Positions 50,870-59,854 of a stretch of DNA of 64,000 nt are shown here, in pieces. The notes under the pieces were generated by a model. It had not been told where the DNA came from and did not search any database. It saw nothing but the letters and a program-made list of their open reading frames with translations. The stretch comes from Magnetococcales bacterium. Lineage in GTDB: Bacteria; Pseudomonadota; Magnetococcia; Magnetococcales; Magnetaquicoccaceae. A program made the position numbers and the translations under genes. The DNA is taken from NCBI GenBank assembly GCA_015231915.1, contig JADGAR010000005.1, positions 1 through 64,000 on the forward strand, given 5' to 3'. Position 1 is the stretch's first letter. Each line of letters starts with the position of its first letter.

Positions 50870-52138
50870 TTAAAGGTATCCTAATATTTCTCCTGATTTC
50901 CTTGAATTAAGGGAAACAGGACCGTTCGTGCTAGACATTGAAACAAGATCTTTGTCGACGAGCAGACGAAGCGAAGAATCAAAGCTCATAACAGATTTGC
51001 AATAATGATTCTTGAGTGTTTGAATACTGCACGCTCTACCGTAAAACTTTCTATTATGCAAAGCCAATAAAATCTGTCTCGCGTCGCTATCTATATCAAT
51101 GCGTCGGCTAAAACCGACAACTGATTGATCGAGACGTTCCAATACAGAATCATAGCTGCCAATACCAAAATAATGACTATGTGTTTGCCGGATAGTGGCG
51201 ACATCTGATGATCCGATCATCACAACTTCAAAACCATCGCTAGCTGGGTACTGATATTCATATTCAACATACTTCTGGCTTGCCTTATCTGAATCTCTGC
51301 TAACAATATCCCATGTTACGAATGAACCTGTATTCCAATCAAACACAATGATCCAGTTATTGAATCCAGCACGTTTTTCCTCTTTAGCGATCAGCGTTTT
51401 AATAATATCCTCGTTCACATAGCTGTCAAATACACGGTTAGAATCCGAATTTCTTATGGTATTTTCAGCTTTTTCTCGGAGAAGGTCAATATCGATTTTT
51501 TGTTGAGGCGAGGGTTTTCTTCCAGATTCAATTTCGTGGAAAACTGCCGACAATCTCTTAAAGTAATTAATTACTTGATCATCGCCCTCTTTCTCCTTTA
51601 GCCGGTATCCGTAAATAACGGACGTCCGCTCTATGCTTTCTGCCCAATAATGTTGGACTTGGCTACGAATTTGCAATTCAAGAGCGCATCCAGAATGATC
51701 CAATATGATATGGAGCGCTCGATAGCCAGTATCATCCCTCCCATTTTCTCGGTAGTCTGTGATTCGTTTAATGGAGAATCCAACTGCTCCTAATATCTCT
51801 TTATTAATAAATTTCACCACATTGTCAATATCTTTGTTTTCATTTACAACTATTCTGCATCCACCAATATCTTGTAGTTGAGTTAATCGAACGCTAAATC
51901 TGTTGAGTTTGCGAATAATTTGGGGCTTTCGTTTTAATCTCTGAGCTACATAATATTTGATACCAAGAGAAGAAAGCCAATTTTGAAGTTTTACAGTACA
52001 ATCTGTGAGAGGTTGAAGATGTGACTTTCTGTATTCATCAAAAATGTCATGGAATTTACGCGTATCTTCCACAGAAAGATCATCTTGCATTGCAAGAGCT
52101 TTTCCTGCACGGTCAATCTTGGACCTTGATAAGGACAT
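50870..52138 (-). CDS. Single-domain RelA/SpoT nucleotide pyrophosphokinase-like protein
   Basis: A 422 aa protein with a (p)ppGpp-synthetase-type domain at about residues 40-165: RLKRKPQIIRKLNR, LQDIGGCRIVV, GYRALHIILDH and the catalytic Glu in ELQIRSQVQHYWAE. There is no HD hydrolase domain, TGS or ACT, so it is a small-alarmone-synthetase type, but with an unusual ~250 aa C-terminal extension, which ends in a possible winged-helix-like segment (SLRLLVDKDLVSM). Related stand-alone synthetases include toxSAS toxins that modify tRNA or make ppApp. AT-rich, flanked by repeats; clearly foreign. Confidence 0.85.
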   Translation of the reverse strand: MSLSRSKIDRAGKALAMQDDLSVEDTRKFHDIFDEYRKSHLQPLTDCTVKLQNWLSSLGIKYYVAQRLKRKPQIIRKLNRFSVRLTQLQDIGGCRIVVNENKDIDNVVKFINKEILGAVGFSIKRITDYRENGRDDTGYRALHIILDHSGCALELQIRSQVQHYWAESIERTSVIYGYRLKEKEGDDQVINYFKRLSAVFHEIESGRKPSPQQKIDIDLLREKAENTIRNSDSNRVFDSYVNEDIIKTLIAKEEKRAGFNNWIIVFDWNTGSFVTWDIVSRDSDKASQKYVEYEYQYPASDGFEVVMIGSSDVATIRQTHSHYFGIGSYDSVLERLDQSVVGFSRRIDIDSDARQILLALHNRKFYGRACSIQTLKNHYCKSVMSFDSSLRLLVDKDLVSMSSTNGPVSLNSRKSGEILGYL

Positions 52139-52389
52139 GTGATACCTCTACGACTAATGATGTTGACAACATAGGAGATAAAATATTATCCACCTGCTCG
52201 ACGCTGCATATCCTCATTCCTTTGAGGTAAGGACGTTAGTACAGTCTCGCCACTATGCAAGCGTTACACGCAAAGCCGACAGCCCAGCATTGCAGGGTCA
52301 GAATTGAGTGTGCGAAATCCGGTGACAAAATCCGATGACATGACAAAATCCGGTGACACCATACCTCTGGAAATCCGCTACCAAATCCG
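52139..52389. other. AT-rich gap with minus-strand CCGGATTT repeats
   Basis: No gene. The first part holds the upstream region of the RelA/SpoT gene (GAGGTATCAC ribosome site at its start). From 52314 several AAATCCGGTGACA units appear, the reverse complements of the GTGTCNCCGGATTT motif, running up to the group II intron end. Confidence 0.6.
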
Positions 52390-52513
52390 GTAGGGTCGAG
52401 AACTGGCGCGCCGATTGAGGAAAGGAACTCAATCCCACTCACTTCACGTTTCCAGTTCCCGCCACATCGAACCGGACGTGCGGTTTTCCCGCATCCGGCT
52501 CTCGGACAAGGTA
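52390..52513 (-). ncRNA. Group II intron 3' end (domains V and VI)
   Basis: Just past the reverse transcriptase stop, minus-strand sequence 52503-52469 folds as group II domain V: GAGCCGGATGCGG, a GAAA-like loop, CCGCACGTCCGGTTC. A second hairpin after it is a likely domain VI (GGGATTGAGTTCC...). The intron probably ends near 52390, at CCCTAC, directly against a CGGATTT repeat unit. Confidence 0.75.
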
Positions 52514-53300
52514 TCACACTTTCGCACGCAGGAAGTTGAGCCGCAATTGTTGCATAGAGATCAGACCCAGCTTTTGATGCAGGTATCTGTCTGGGTATCG
52601 TGCTTCCCCATTGCCTCTTTGCTTATGCTTTCTGCACAACCACTGACGGAGCCGATGTTTGGTATGAGCATCAACAGAAGCATATGAGCGACGAACTGCG
52701 CCTACAGAAAAATAGTTGGCCCAGCCTGTCAACTTACGGTTGATATCTTTCACCAATTCTTCGGCATCTTCCCATAACCATCTTTGATCTGTGCGGTCGC
52801 TGATTGTAGCGCAAAATTTCTCCACGCTCTTCTTTGACGGCCACGTCCCTAAAATGGCTCGGCCTCCCTTCATGGTCGGATAATATCGACCAATGGTATA
52901 GCCCAGAAAATTGAACGTCTCTTCAGGAATACAGCAAATTCGGGTCTTTTCTTCGTTTACCGTCAGTTTCAGCTTTGCCATCATCTCCCGCATGATTCGC
53001 ATCGCCGCTTCCGCCGAACCTTGACAACATATGACGAAATCATCGGCATAGTTGACAATGTGACCGTCCAATACATTTTCATGACCCAGGGCTTTCCACC
53101 CCAGTATGAAACGGCGCATGTAAAGGTTTGACAGCAAGGGCGAAATTGGTGCCCCTTGCGGTGTACCCCGCTTGGTGTCTTTGGCTACGGTCGTTTGACT
53201 TTTGTTTCCTTTGTCGTCTTTCTCTTCAACCGGCATTGTCAACCACATCTTAATCAGATGCAGCATCTGGCCGTCGCTAATCCGACGACTAATCAGAAAA
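52514..53300 (-). pseudogene. Truncated group II intron reverse transcriptase/maturase
   Basis: About 260 residues of the C-terminal half remain: RRISDGQMLHLIKMWL, GTPQGAPISPLLSNLYMRRF, the catalytic YADDFVICC, and the maturase X domain GWANYFSVGAVRRSYASVDA. The intact family has 400-500 residues, so the fingers (RT0-2) and intron 5' domains are missing. The frame breaks abruptly at ~53,300 into CCGGATTT repeats. It is non-mobile by itself. Confidence 0.85.
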
Positions 53301-53339
53301 TCCAATCAGAAAATCCGAAATCCGGGGACACCATACCTA

Positions 53340-53852
53340 TTTCCCTTAATTCAAATCCGAGGACACCATACCTATTTCCCTTGTTCCGCCGAAATCCCCG
53401 AAAATCCCATGAAATCCGGTGACATATTTTCACGATATCATGCCATTAAGTGGGTCTGTAATTCCAAAACCTACCTATGGCTTGTTCACAGATTTTGGAG
53501 AATGCGTCCGCGGGCAGAATAGTAGCCGCTTTTTTCGAATTCTGCAAGCCCAAGTTTTTACCAAGTGCATTTTTTAACTGCTCTTCGTAACTATCGGAAA
53601 TATTGAATTTTCTTGTCTCTGCTCAGGCCACCCCAAAACCCACGCCAGACAACAATAAAACAATGTAAAATAAAAAATTGTGGAGCAAGTGATGCAGTTT
53701 TGAACTCATAATACGTAATAAAGTATAACATGAAAATGACGGGTTGGAGAATCTGTTTGATGTTGCTCTTGGTTGCCAGTTGATACAGGGTGAAACCAAA
53801 ATGATTGATATGAAATATTTTTTTTCGCAAGTCAAACCTTCTCTGGCGTGAA
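53340..53852 (-). repeat. Right copy of the ~520 bp inverted repeat unit
   Basis: Inverted relative to 50169-50690, so the two face each other across the RelA/SpoT gene and the intron remnant. Short open frames inside it (for example 53591-53881) are conserved only in patches and are not supported as genes. Confidence 0.8.
53360..53443 (-). repeat. ~85 bp module, copy 2 (inverted)
   Basis: Reverse-oriented copy of the module at 50579-50665; together with the copy at 53858 it flanks ~415 bp of the right repeat unit in outward orientation. Confidence 0.8.
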
Positions 53853-53857
53853 AATAG

Positions 53858-53947
53858 CATGATATCGTGAAAATATGTCACCGGATTTCATGGGATTTTC
53901 GGGGATTTCGGCAAAACAAGGGAAACAGGTATGGTGTCCACGGATTT
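53858..53947 (+). repeat. ~85 bp module, copy 3
   Basis: Forward copy (ATGATATCGTGAAAATATGT, CACCGGATTTCATGGGATTT), with GCAAAACAAGG in place of GCGGAACAAGG of the others. Ends at the start of the HigBA region. Confidence 0.8.
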
Positions 53948-54038
53948 CTTTTGATGTCCCACGATTTCTTTGGCGTGTCCCCGGATTTCTTTGGCGCGGG
54001 ATGTACAAGAACCCAGGCGCTTGATCGAAGTGTCCGCT

Positions 54039-54356
54039 TTATCTGGGAGACAATTTCAGTTCCAGTTTGCACCCAATGGCATCGGCATAACGACGCAGGG
54101 TAGCCAGGGAGGGCGAAGTGCGCCCATTGCCCAGCGAAGACTCCAGCCGGGAAATGGCACTTGCAGTAGTCCCCATGCGTTGAGCGATCTGCTGCTGGGT
54201 TAGCCCAGCCGCTTTACGTGCCATCAAGAACACGGAAAGAGCAGAATATTCGTCCTCTAGGGCATCGTAGGCAAGTTTGAAACCTGGACGTTTGAAGGCC
54301 TCCTGCAATTCCACATTTAGGTCCATCGGTACGGGATTATAGCAGTCATCTTCCAT
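54039..54356 (-). CDS. higA: HigA-type XRE antitoxin
   Basis: The 105 aa protein has a helix-turn-helix XRE domain (AARKAAGLTQQQIAQRMGTTA region, LESSLGNGRTSPSLATLRRY) and a short N-terminal extension. It overlaps the upstream toxin gene by 11 bp, the toxin-first order typical of higBA. Expected to bind HigB and repress the shared promoter. Confidence 0.88.
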   Translation of the reverse strand: MEDDCYNPVPMDLNVELQEAFKRPGFKLAYDALEDEYSALSVFLMARKAAGLTQQQIAQRMGTTASAISRLESSLGNGRTSPSLATLRRYADAIGCKLELKLSPR

Positions 54357-54675
54357 GTTGCACCTCCTTCAACCGCTTGCGGGCAAGGCGAAGTTCATCG
54401 TGGGGAGTCTCGTTGCTCTTCTTGATAAAGCCATGCAGGATCACAATGGTTCGTCCGGTCTGCATACAATAAAAGGCACGTCCGGCTCCTTCTTGTCCAC
54501 GGCAACGTAACTCGAACAAACCACCACCCATGGCACGTGAATGCGGCATCCGCAAATCAATGCCATGCTCATACAGCAAATCAGCAAGGCGCAAAAAATC
54601 AGCATACACGTCGTCTGGCCAAGATTTGATCCCTTGGTGAACACGCTCGCTATAGAAAGAAATCGTCCAGTTCAT
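54346..54675 (-). CDS. higB: HigB-type (Gp49/RelE-like) toxin
   Basis: The 109 aa protein has the phage-Gp49-like RelE fold: LADLLYEHGIDLRMPHSRAM, LFELRCRGQEGAGRAFYCM, IVILHGFIKKSNETP. This family cleaves ribosome-bound mRNA. Intact length and motifs. Forms a TA pair with the next gene. Confidence 0.88.
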   Translation of the reverse strand: MNWTISFYSERVHQGIKSWPDDVYADFLRLADLLYEHGIDLRMPHSRAMGGGLFELRCRGQEGAGRAFYCMQTGRTIVILHGFIKKSNETPHDELRLARKRLKEVQHGR

Positions 54676-54696
54676 ATGGCGATATTAGCATTCCTG

Positions 54697-54894
54697 CTAA
54701 TAAGTGGCAAGCACTGTTTCAACCAACCCAACAAAGGAGCAAACAACCATAAAAAATTGGATCCAACCGGGCGATACCGTCACGGTATCCGCCCCTGTTA
54801 CCCGTTTCTTGAGCACCACTTTGCCAGTGGCGTCTACCCCATGAAGTTGAAAGATATTCTTTGCCGAATCCAACCCGATTGTTGTAACGTTCAT
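54697..54894 (-). pseudogene. IS110-family transposase N-terminal fragment
   Basis: The first ~33 residues (MNVTTIGLDSAKNIFQLHGV, then DATGKVVLKKR) match the DEDD N-terminus of IS110-type transposases, including the first Asp. The rest of the frame is unrelated and short. About 12 kDa of DEDD domain and the C-terminal Tnp20 part are missing, so it is a scrap that marks the right end of the accessory region. Confidence 0.75.
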
Positions 54895-54996
54895 TTTGGA
54901 TCCCTCAAGGATTTATGAATGATTGCATACACCTCCATTCTGGCACATTCGATGCCTTTTCAGAAAGGATGGGTCCATCCCATCACCATAGCCATT

Positions 54997-57900
54997 TCAC
55001 CGCGACGTGATCGCTGCCAGTTCCCGTACCACCCGATGGATCACCTCCGACCACTCCCCCGGCACCTCCTGACGAAACAGCCGCACCACGCCGGGATACC
55101 AGGGGGAGTCGGAACGATCCTCCAGCCAACGCCAGTCGGTGCCGATCCAGGGCACCAGCACCCAGCACGGTTTTGCCAAGGCCCCGCACAGATGCACCAG
55201 GGCGGTGTCCACGCTGATCACCAGGTCCAGTTGCGCCACCACGACCGCCGTGTCGGCAAAATCGTTCAGGTGACTGCCCATCTCCAATAGCGGCTGATCC
55301 GACGGCGGCAAGGCGGTCTCCCCCTTCTGCAAACCGACGAACCGTACCCCAGACACCGCCCACAACGGCCTCAAGGCCGCCAGACCACTCAAGGAACGAT
55401 TGCCGTCATTGCCGTGGGTGGCCGAACCCCGCCAGACCAGACCCACCCGCAACCCCCTCCCTTGCGGCAACGCCAGACCGTCCCGCAAGGGCGGTGGCCG
55501 CAAATAGGGCAGTACCGCAGGCAAGGTCGCCAACGTCACCCCTAGATGCAAAGGGATGCTCAGCAGGAATGTCCAATAATCATGCAGATGCACCGTCTCC
55601 GTCGCGACGGTCACCCGCATTCGCCCGTCCTCTTCCAAAACGCGCAGCAAGGAGAGCAACGGCGGACGACACACCAGCGTCACCCGCACCGCGCCCCGCT
55701 CCAAAAGCGTCCGACAGAACCGGCAAAACTGGATCATGTCGCCGAATCCCTGCTCGCCGATCACCAGAAACGAACGGCCCGCCACCTCCTCCCCGCGCCA
55801 CATGGGAAAAGGCAATACGGGCGGGATCACCTTGCGCCCAGGCATGCGCTCGTGATGGCGCGCCTCGTACCAGGGCCACCCCTCGGCAAACCGACCCCCA
55901 CGCAACAGCACAAGACTCAGATTCCAGGCCGCCTCGGCATAAAAATCCGGCTCCAGGCGCAACGCCTCCCGCAATACCGACTCGGCCTCGGCGTCACGAT
56001 GCCAATCATGCAACAGACTCCCGAGATTATTGCAAGCCAAGGCCCAGCCGGGACGCACACGGAGCGCCTCCCGATAGGCGGCGAGCGCCTCATCGAAATA
56101 CCGTGCCTCGCGATAGAGATTGGCGAGATTATAATGGGCATCCGCCATGCCCGGCTGCAAGCGGAGCGCCTGCAGATGGGCCGCCTCCGCCGCGCCGACA
56201 CCTCCGCGCGCAGCCAACACCAGTCCCAGATTGGTCCAAGCCGCAGCAAAACCGGGCTGGACGCGCACCGCCTCCCGCAGGGCCGCCTCGGCCTCCTCGA
56301 GCCGCTGCAATCCCAAAAACAAGGTGCCCAAATGGTTATGCCCCTGCGCGCCATCCGGCCACAGGGCCACCAGCCGCCGATACCAGACCTCGGCCTCATC
56401 CGGCCTGCCCAGTCCCTCGCACACCACGCCCAGGGCGCGCAACACCTCCCGATCCCCCGGCAGTTTCTCCAGGGCGATCCGCAACGGCTCCCGCGCCTCG
56501 GCCAGGCGCCCCATGACCTGCAAGACCACCCCCAGCGCCTTCCAGCCGAAAGCGTGCCCCGGCTGCCACGCCACCAGCCGCCGCGCCAGGGACTCCACCT
56601 CCCCGAGCGCCCCCTGGCCGAAGCGGATGGCCAACAGAAAATCAAACAACGCGCGGGCCGCTTCCTCCACCACGCCCGGCCAATCGCCCGGCACAGGCTG
56701 ATGAAACAGCCGCAACACCCCCGGATACCAGGGGGAATCCTCCCGACCCTCCAGCCAGCGCCAGTCCGAAACCCGCGGCAGCAACACCCAGCACGGTCTG
56801 CCCAGCGCCCCGCACAGGTGGGCCAAGGCGGTATCCACCGTGATCACCAGATCGAGCCGCGCCACGATGGAGGCCGAATCGGCAAAATCCCCGATCCCGC
56901 CCCCCAACGCCACCAACGGCTGTCCAGGGGGCGATGCCAGGGATTCTGCCTCCCCCTCCCCCTTCTGCAGAGCGAAAAAGGCGATGCCCGGCACCTGCCA
57001 CAAAGGGGCCAACGCCTCCAATCCCGGCAGGGATCGATTGCGGTCATCGCCGTGCAAGGCCGATCCCCGCCACGCCACGCCCACCCGCACCCTGCCGTCG
57101 TCAGGCAACACGGCACTCCAGCGTCGGTCCCGTTCGGGCAACGTCGCAAGATAAGGAATCCGCGCCGGAATGGTCTCCAGGGTGGTGCCGAAACGGCCCG
57201 GCAGATCCAGAATGAAGGTCCAGTAATCATGAGGTGGCACCTCCAGCAGATCGGTCGCCACCATGACCTGCTCCCTGGCCAACGCCGGCTCCAGCAAAGG
57301 CACCAGCGCCGGAAAGGTCACCAGGGTGAGCCGCACCGCGCCGGCCTCCCTGAGCAGGGCGGCATAACGGCAGAACTGGATGGTATCCCCATACCCCTGT
57401 TCGCTGACCATCAGCACCGCCTTGCCGCGCACCTCCTCCCCCGCCCAGCGGGGAAAGGGCAGCGCCACCGGCAGCACAGGCCGATCCGGTCGCGACGGAT
57501 GGCAACGCAGCTCGTACAACGGCCACGCTTCGGCATAGCGCCCGGTCTTCAACAAGCGCCAACCCAGTTGCCAGGCCGCATCCACCGACCCTGGCGCACG
57601 ACGCAGCACCTCCCGGAGCAACCCCTCGGCCTGAGCGCCCCGGCCCTGCCCGTACAGGACGACCGACAGCTCATGCCAGGCGGCGGTCAACTCCGGATCC
57701 AGACGCACGGCCTCCCGCAAGGCGGCCTCGGCCTGCGGCAAGGCATCCCGCAGCCGCAACACCAAACCAAGGTTGTGATATGCCACCGCAAAACCCGGAT
57801 GACAACGGATCGCCTCGCGCAACAGGGCTTCGGCCTCGTCCAAACGCCCCCGGCCCTGGGCCAGCGCCCCCAGATTGATCAAGGCCCCGGCATGACCCGG

Positions 57901-58200
57901 ACTCAGACGCAACACCGCCCGCCAGATCGCCTCGCTCTCCTCCCCCAGCGTCCGCCGCACCGCCCCCAGGGCGAAGAGGGTCTCCACGTCCCCAGGCAAC
58001 CGCTCCGCCGCCCGCGCCAACGGCTCCAGCGCCTCTTCGTCGCGTCCCTGCCGCTGCAGGGCCATGCCCAGCGCCTTCCAGCCGAACCCCTCGTCCGGGG
58101 CGAGTTCCGTCCACGCGCGGGCAGCCGCCTCCACCTCCGCGTAACGGCCCTCTCCGAACCAGACGATCAAACGTCGTACCGCCTCCTCGCCGTCGCTCAC
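54997..58200 (-). CDS. TPR-glycosyltransferase protein with internally duplicated (TPR-GT) x2 plan
   Basis: A 1067 aa protein made of two similar halves. Each has about six TPR repeats (such as AGALINLGALAQGRGRLDEA) followed by a GT9/heptosyltransferase-like domain with QGYGDTIQFCRY and VDTALAHLCGALGRPCWVLL, then DWRWLEGREDSPWYPGV. The halves are strongly alike (EQGFGDMIQFCRF; VDTALVHLCGALAKPCWVLV). Likely adds sugar to protein or surface polymers; no signal peptide. The start is GTG 58200 with AAGGAG nearby; the frame continues upstream as a shadow of the next gene. 13 bp behind a TolC-like lipoprotein gene. Confidence 0.85.
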   Translation of the reverse strand: MSDGEEAVRRLIVWFGEGRYAEVEAAARAWTELAPDEGFGWKALGMALQRQGRDEEALEPLARAAERLPGDVETLFALGAVRRTLGEESEAIWRAVLRLSPGHAGALINLGALAQGRGRLDEAEALLREAIRCHPGFAVAYHNLGLVLRLRDALPQAEAALREAVRLDPELTAAWHELSVVLYGQGRGAQAEGLLREVLRRAPGSVDAAWQLGWRLLKTGRYAEAWPLYELRCHPSRPDRPVLPVALPFPRWAGEEVRGKAVLMVSEQGYGDTIQFCRYAALLREAGAVRLTLVTFPALVPLLEPALAREQVMVATDLLEVPPHDYWTFILDLPGRFGTTLETIPARIPYLATLPERDRRWSAVLPDDGRVRVGVAWRGSALHGDDRNRSLPGLEALAPLWQVPGIAFFALQKGEGEAESLASPPGQPLVALGGGIGDFADSASIVARLDLVITVDTALAHLCGALGRPCWVLLPRVSDWRWLEGREDSPWYPGVLRLFHQPVPGDWPGVVEEAARALFDFLLAIRFGQGALGEVESLARRLVAWQPGHAFGWKALGVVLQVMGRLAEAREPLRIALEKLPGDREVLRALGVVCEGLGRPDEAEVWYRRLVALWPDGAQGHNHLGTLFLGLQRLEEAEAALREAVRVQPGFAAAWTNLGLVLAARGGVGAAEAAHLQALRLQPGMADAHYNLANLYREARYFDEALAAYREALRVRPGWALACNNLGSLLHDWHRDAEAESVLREALRLEPDFYAEAAWNLSLVLLRGGRFAEGWPWYEARHHERMPGRKVIPPVLPFPMWRGEEVAGRSFLVIGEQGFGDMIQFCRFCRTLLERGAVRVTLVCRPPLLSLLRVLEEDGRMRVTVATETVHLHDYWTFLLSIPLHLGVTLATLPAVLPYLRPPPLRDGLALPQGRGLRVGLVWRGSATHGNDGNRSLSGLAALRPLWAVSGVRFVGLQKGETALPPSDQPLLEMGSHLNDFADTAVVVAQLDLVISVDTALVHLCGALAKPCWVLVPWIGTDWRWLEDRSDSPWYPGVVRLFRQEVPGEWSEVIHRVVRELAAITSR

Positions 58201-58213
58201 GGAGCAATCTCCT

Positions 58214-59854
58214 TCAGGGCGTGCCACGGTTTTCGATGATCCATTCCGGCTGGACCACCCCCTCCTCCCCTCCGGCAGGGGGAGCAACGGTCTCGATGGT
58301 CCATTCGGGCTGGAACACCTCGGACCAGTAACTGGCGGGAACGGTCTCGATCCGCCACTCCGGGGCCACGACCTCCGCTGCGGTATCGCCGCCCTCCTCC
58401 AAAGCGGCCAGATCCAGGATCGCGCCACGCTCCCAGGCGCGCAGACGCGCCTTGATCACCTGCTCCAGGTCTGCCGGATCGGTCTCTTTTTCCGGCAGCA
58501 CGTCCGAACCCAGCGTGACGAAAAAGGCCCCCATGGCATTGTGCAACTCGGCATACGCCACATCCCGGCGGGTCCGGGAGGTGATCCGCTCCACCTCGCG
58601 TTGAATCAGATCCAGTTCGTTCATGGAGGCAGCCTGACGACCGGCCTGGGCGTGCCGGTCCAACCGCTCGTTGATGTCGCTCAACGCCTGGGCCGTGACA
58701 TACTCCTCCAGCGCCTGCACCAGACGCCGATACCCCACGTGGACCTGGGCCAGCACGCTCATGCTCACGGCCTGGCGCATCAGCAACTGATACTCCTCCC
58801 GCGTTTGCGCCAAAGCCAGCCGCGACGGCGCGGAAAAGAGATTCAGCAGATTCCAGACCAGCTTCATCCCGGACTCCGCCCAGACGTGGTTGATGTAGGC
58901 ATCGGCGCTATTGTAATTCTTCCCGGTGTGAAACTCCAAGCCGGGCAGCAACCGCAACAACTCCATGCGGGTCTCCCGGGTTTGAATGCGCACCTGATAA
59001 TCCCGCTCCCGCAACTCCGGGCGCTGCCGCAAGGCGATCCGCTCCAGCCGCGTCAACGGCGGAAACCGCCCCAGATCCGGCAACGTCACCTCCTCCTCCT
59101 GGGGACCCGCCAGGACGAACGGCTCCCCGGGATTGACGTTCATCAGTTCGGCCAGCGCCACCTTGGCCCCGGACAACCCTTTCCACAACTCCTGAATCTG
59201 CTGCCAGTTCTTCAACAGCCCCTTCTGATAATCCAGCAGCTGCATGGGGGGCTGCAATCGCTGTTGCTCCGCCTCCCTGGCATTGTCCAATGCCTTTTGC
59301 ACGCGCGACATCAGCGGGGTCATGGCCGCCTCCATCCGCTGGGCGGCCCAGGCCCGCCAGTAGATCCCGCGCACATCCTGGAGCAGGTTGTGCGCCGCCT
59401 TGCGCCGCAACTCCCTGGCGATCAACACCCGGTCGGATTGTTGCCGGGTGTGCAGATAACTCACGCCGAAATCCAGGACATTCCACGCCATCGACAATGC
59501 GCGGGTGGTGTCGTACAGATCCAGGGAATCCGAGGGCCGACGGCTGCGCTCGTCATAGCCGGCCATCGCCGTCAGCGCGGGGAGGTTGCGATACGACTCC
59601 ACGTCCGTCACCCTTTGCGCCAACGCCACGTCCATCACCTTGACCCGCGTGGCCAGATGATGCCGTATCGCCCGCGCCATGGCCCCCTCCAGGGTCACCC
59701 GGCCCGGCGACTCGCTGGCGAACAGCGTCAGGAAATCCTCCCGGATGCGCGCCTCACGCTCGCCCGGCGTCAAGGGCACGGGGGTACGCGCGCAACCAGA
59801 CATCAGCAGCGCGATCACCAGCCCCATCGCCAAGCGCCATCCGTTGTTCCCCAT
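58214..59854 (-). CDS. TolC/OMF-like outer-membrane lipoprotein with C-terminal PEWxIE repeats
   Basis: The 546 aa protein has a lipoprotein signal (LVIALLMSGC, Cys21) and long alpha-helical barrel segments like outer-membrane efflux proteins: ELREARIREDFLTLF, SRVQKALDNAREAEQQRLQP and RPELRERDYQVRIQTRETRM. The end is unusual: three repeats APEWRIETV, QPEWTIETV and QPEWIIENR, which are not part of the family and face the outside or the periplasm. No periplasmic or inner-membrane efflux partner is adjacent. Start 59854 is chosen for the signal peptide; ATGs at 59875 and 59932 are in frame. Confidence 0.75.
   Translation of the reverse strand: MGNNGWRLAMGLVIALLMSGCARTPVPLTPGEREARIREDFLTLFASESPGRVTLEGAMARAIRHHLATRVKVMDVALAQRVTDVESYRNLPALTAMAGYDERSRRPSDSLDLYDTTRALSMAWNVLDFGVSYLHTRQQSDRVLIARELRRKAAHNLLQDVRGIYWRAWAAQRMEAAMTPLMSRVQKALDNAREAEQQRLQPPMQLLDYQKGLLKNWQQIQELWKGLSGAKVALAELMNVNPGEPFVLAGPQEEEVTLPDLGRFPPLTRLERIALRQRPELRERDYQVRIQTRETRMELLRLLPGLEFHTGKNYNSADAYINHVWAESGMKLVWNLLNLFSAPSRLALAQTREEYQLLMRQAVSMSVLAQVHVGYRRLVQALEEYVTAQALSDINERLDRHAQAGRQAASMNELDLIQREVERITSRTRRDVAYAELHNAMGAFFVTLGSDVLPEKETDPADLEQVIKARLRAWERGAILDLAALEEGGDTAAEVVAPEWRIETVPASYWSEVFQPEWTIETVAPPAGGEEGVVQPEWIIENRGTP

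Larger units (their letters stand above)
53306..54038. other. Repeat-rich region without genes
   Basis: 733 bp of non-coding sequence made of minus-strand GTGTCCCCGGATTT-type units (53306-53380), the right copy of the long inverted repeat, and a further direct module (53858-53947) followed by three more CGGATTTCTTTGG-type units up to 54000. Confidence 0.6.

Noticed and set aside
53591..53881. Possible transposase encoded by the long inverted repeat
   Set aside because: No catalytic motif of any transposase family and the frame is not preserved between the two copies.
55546..58239. Nearly 900-codon plus-strand frame opposite the TPR-glycosyltransferase
   Set aside because: Shadow of the repetitive GC-rich gene: Gln/Pro/His/Arg-rich with no domain pattern.
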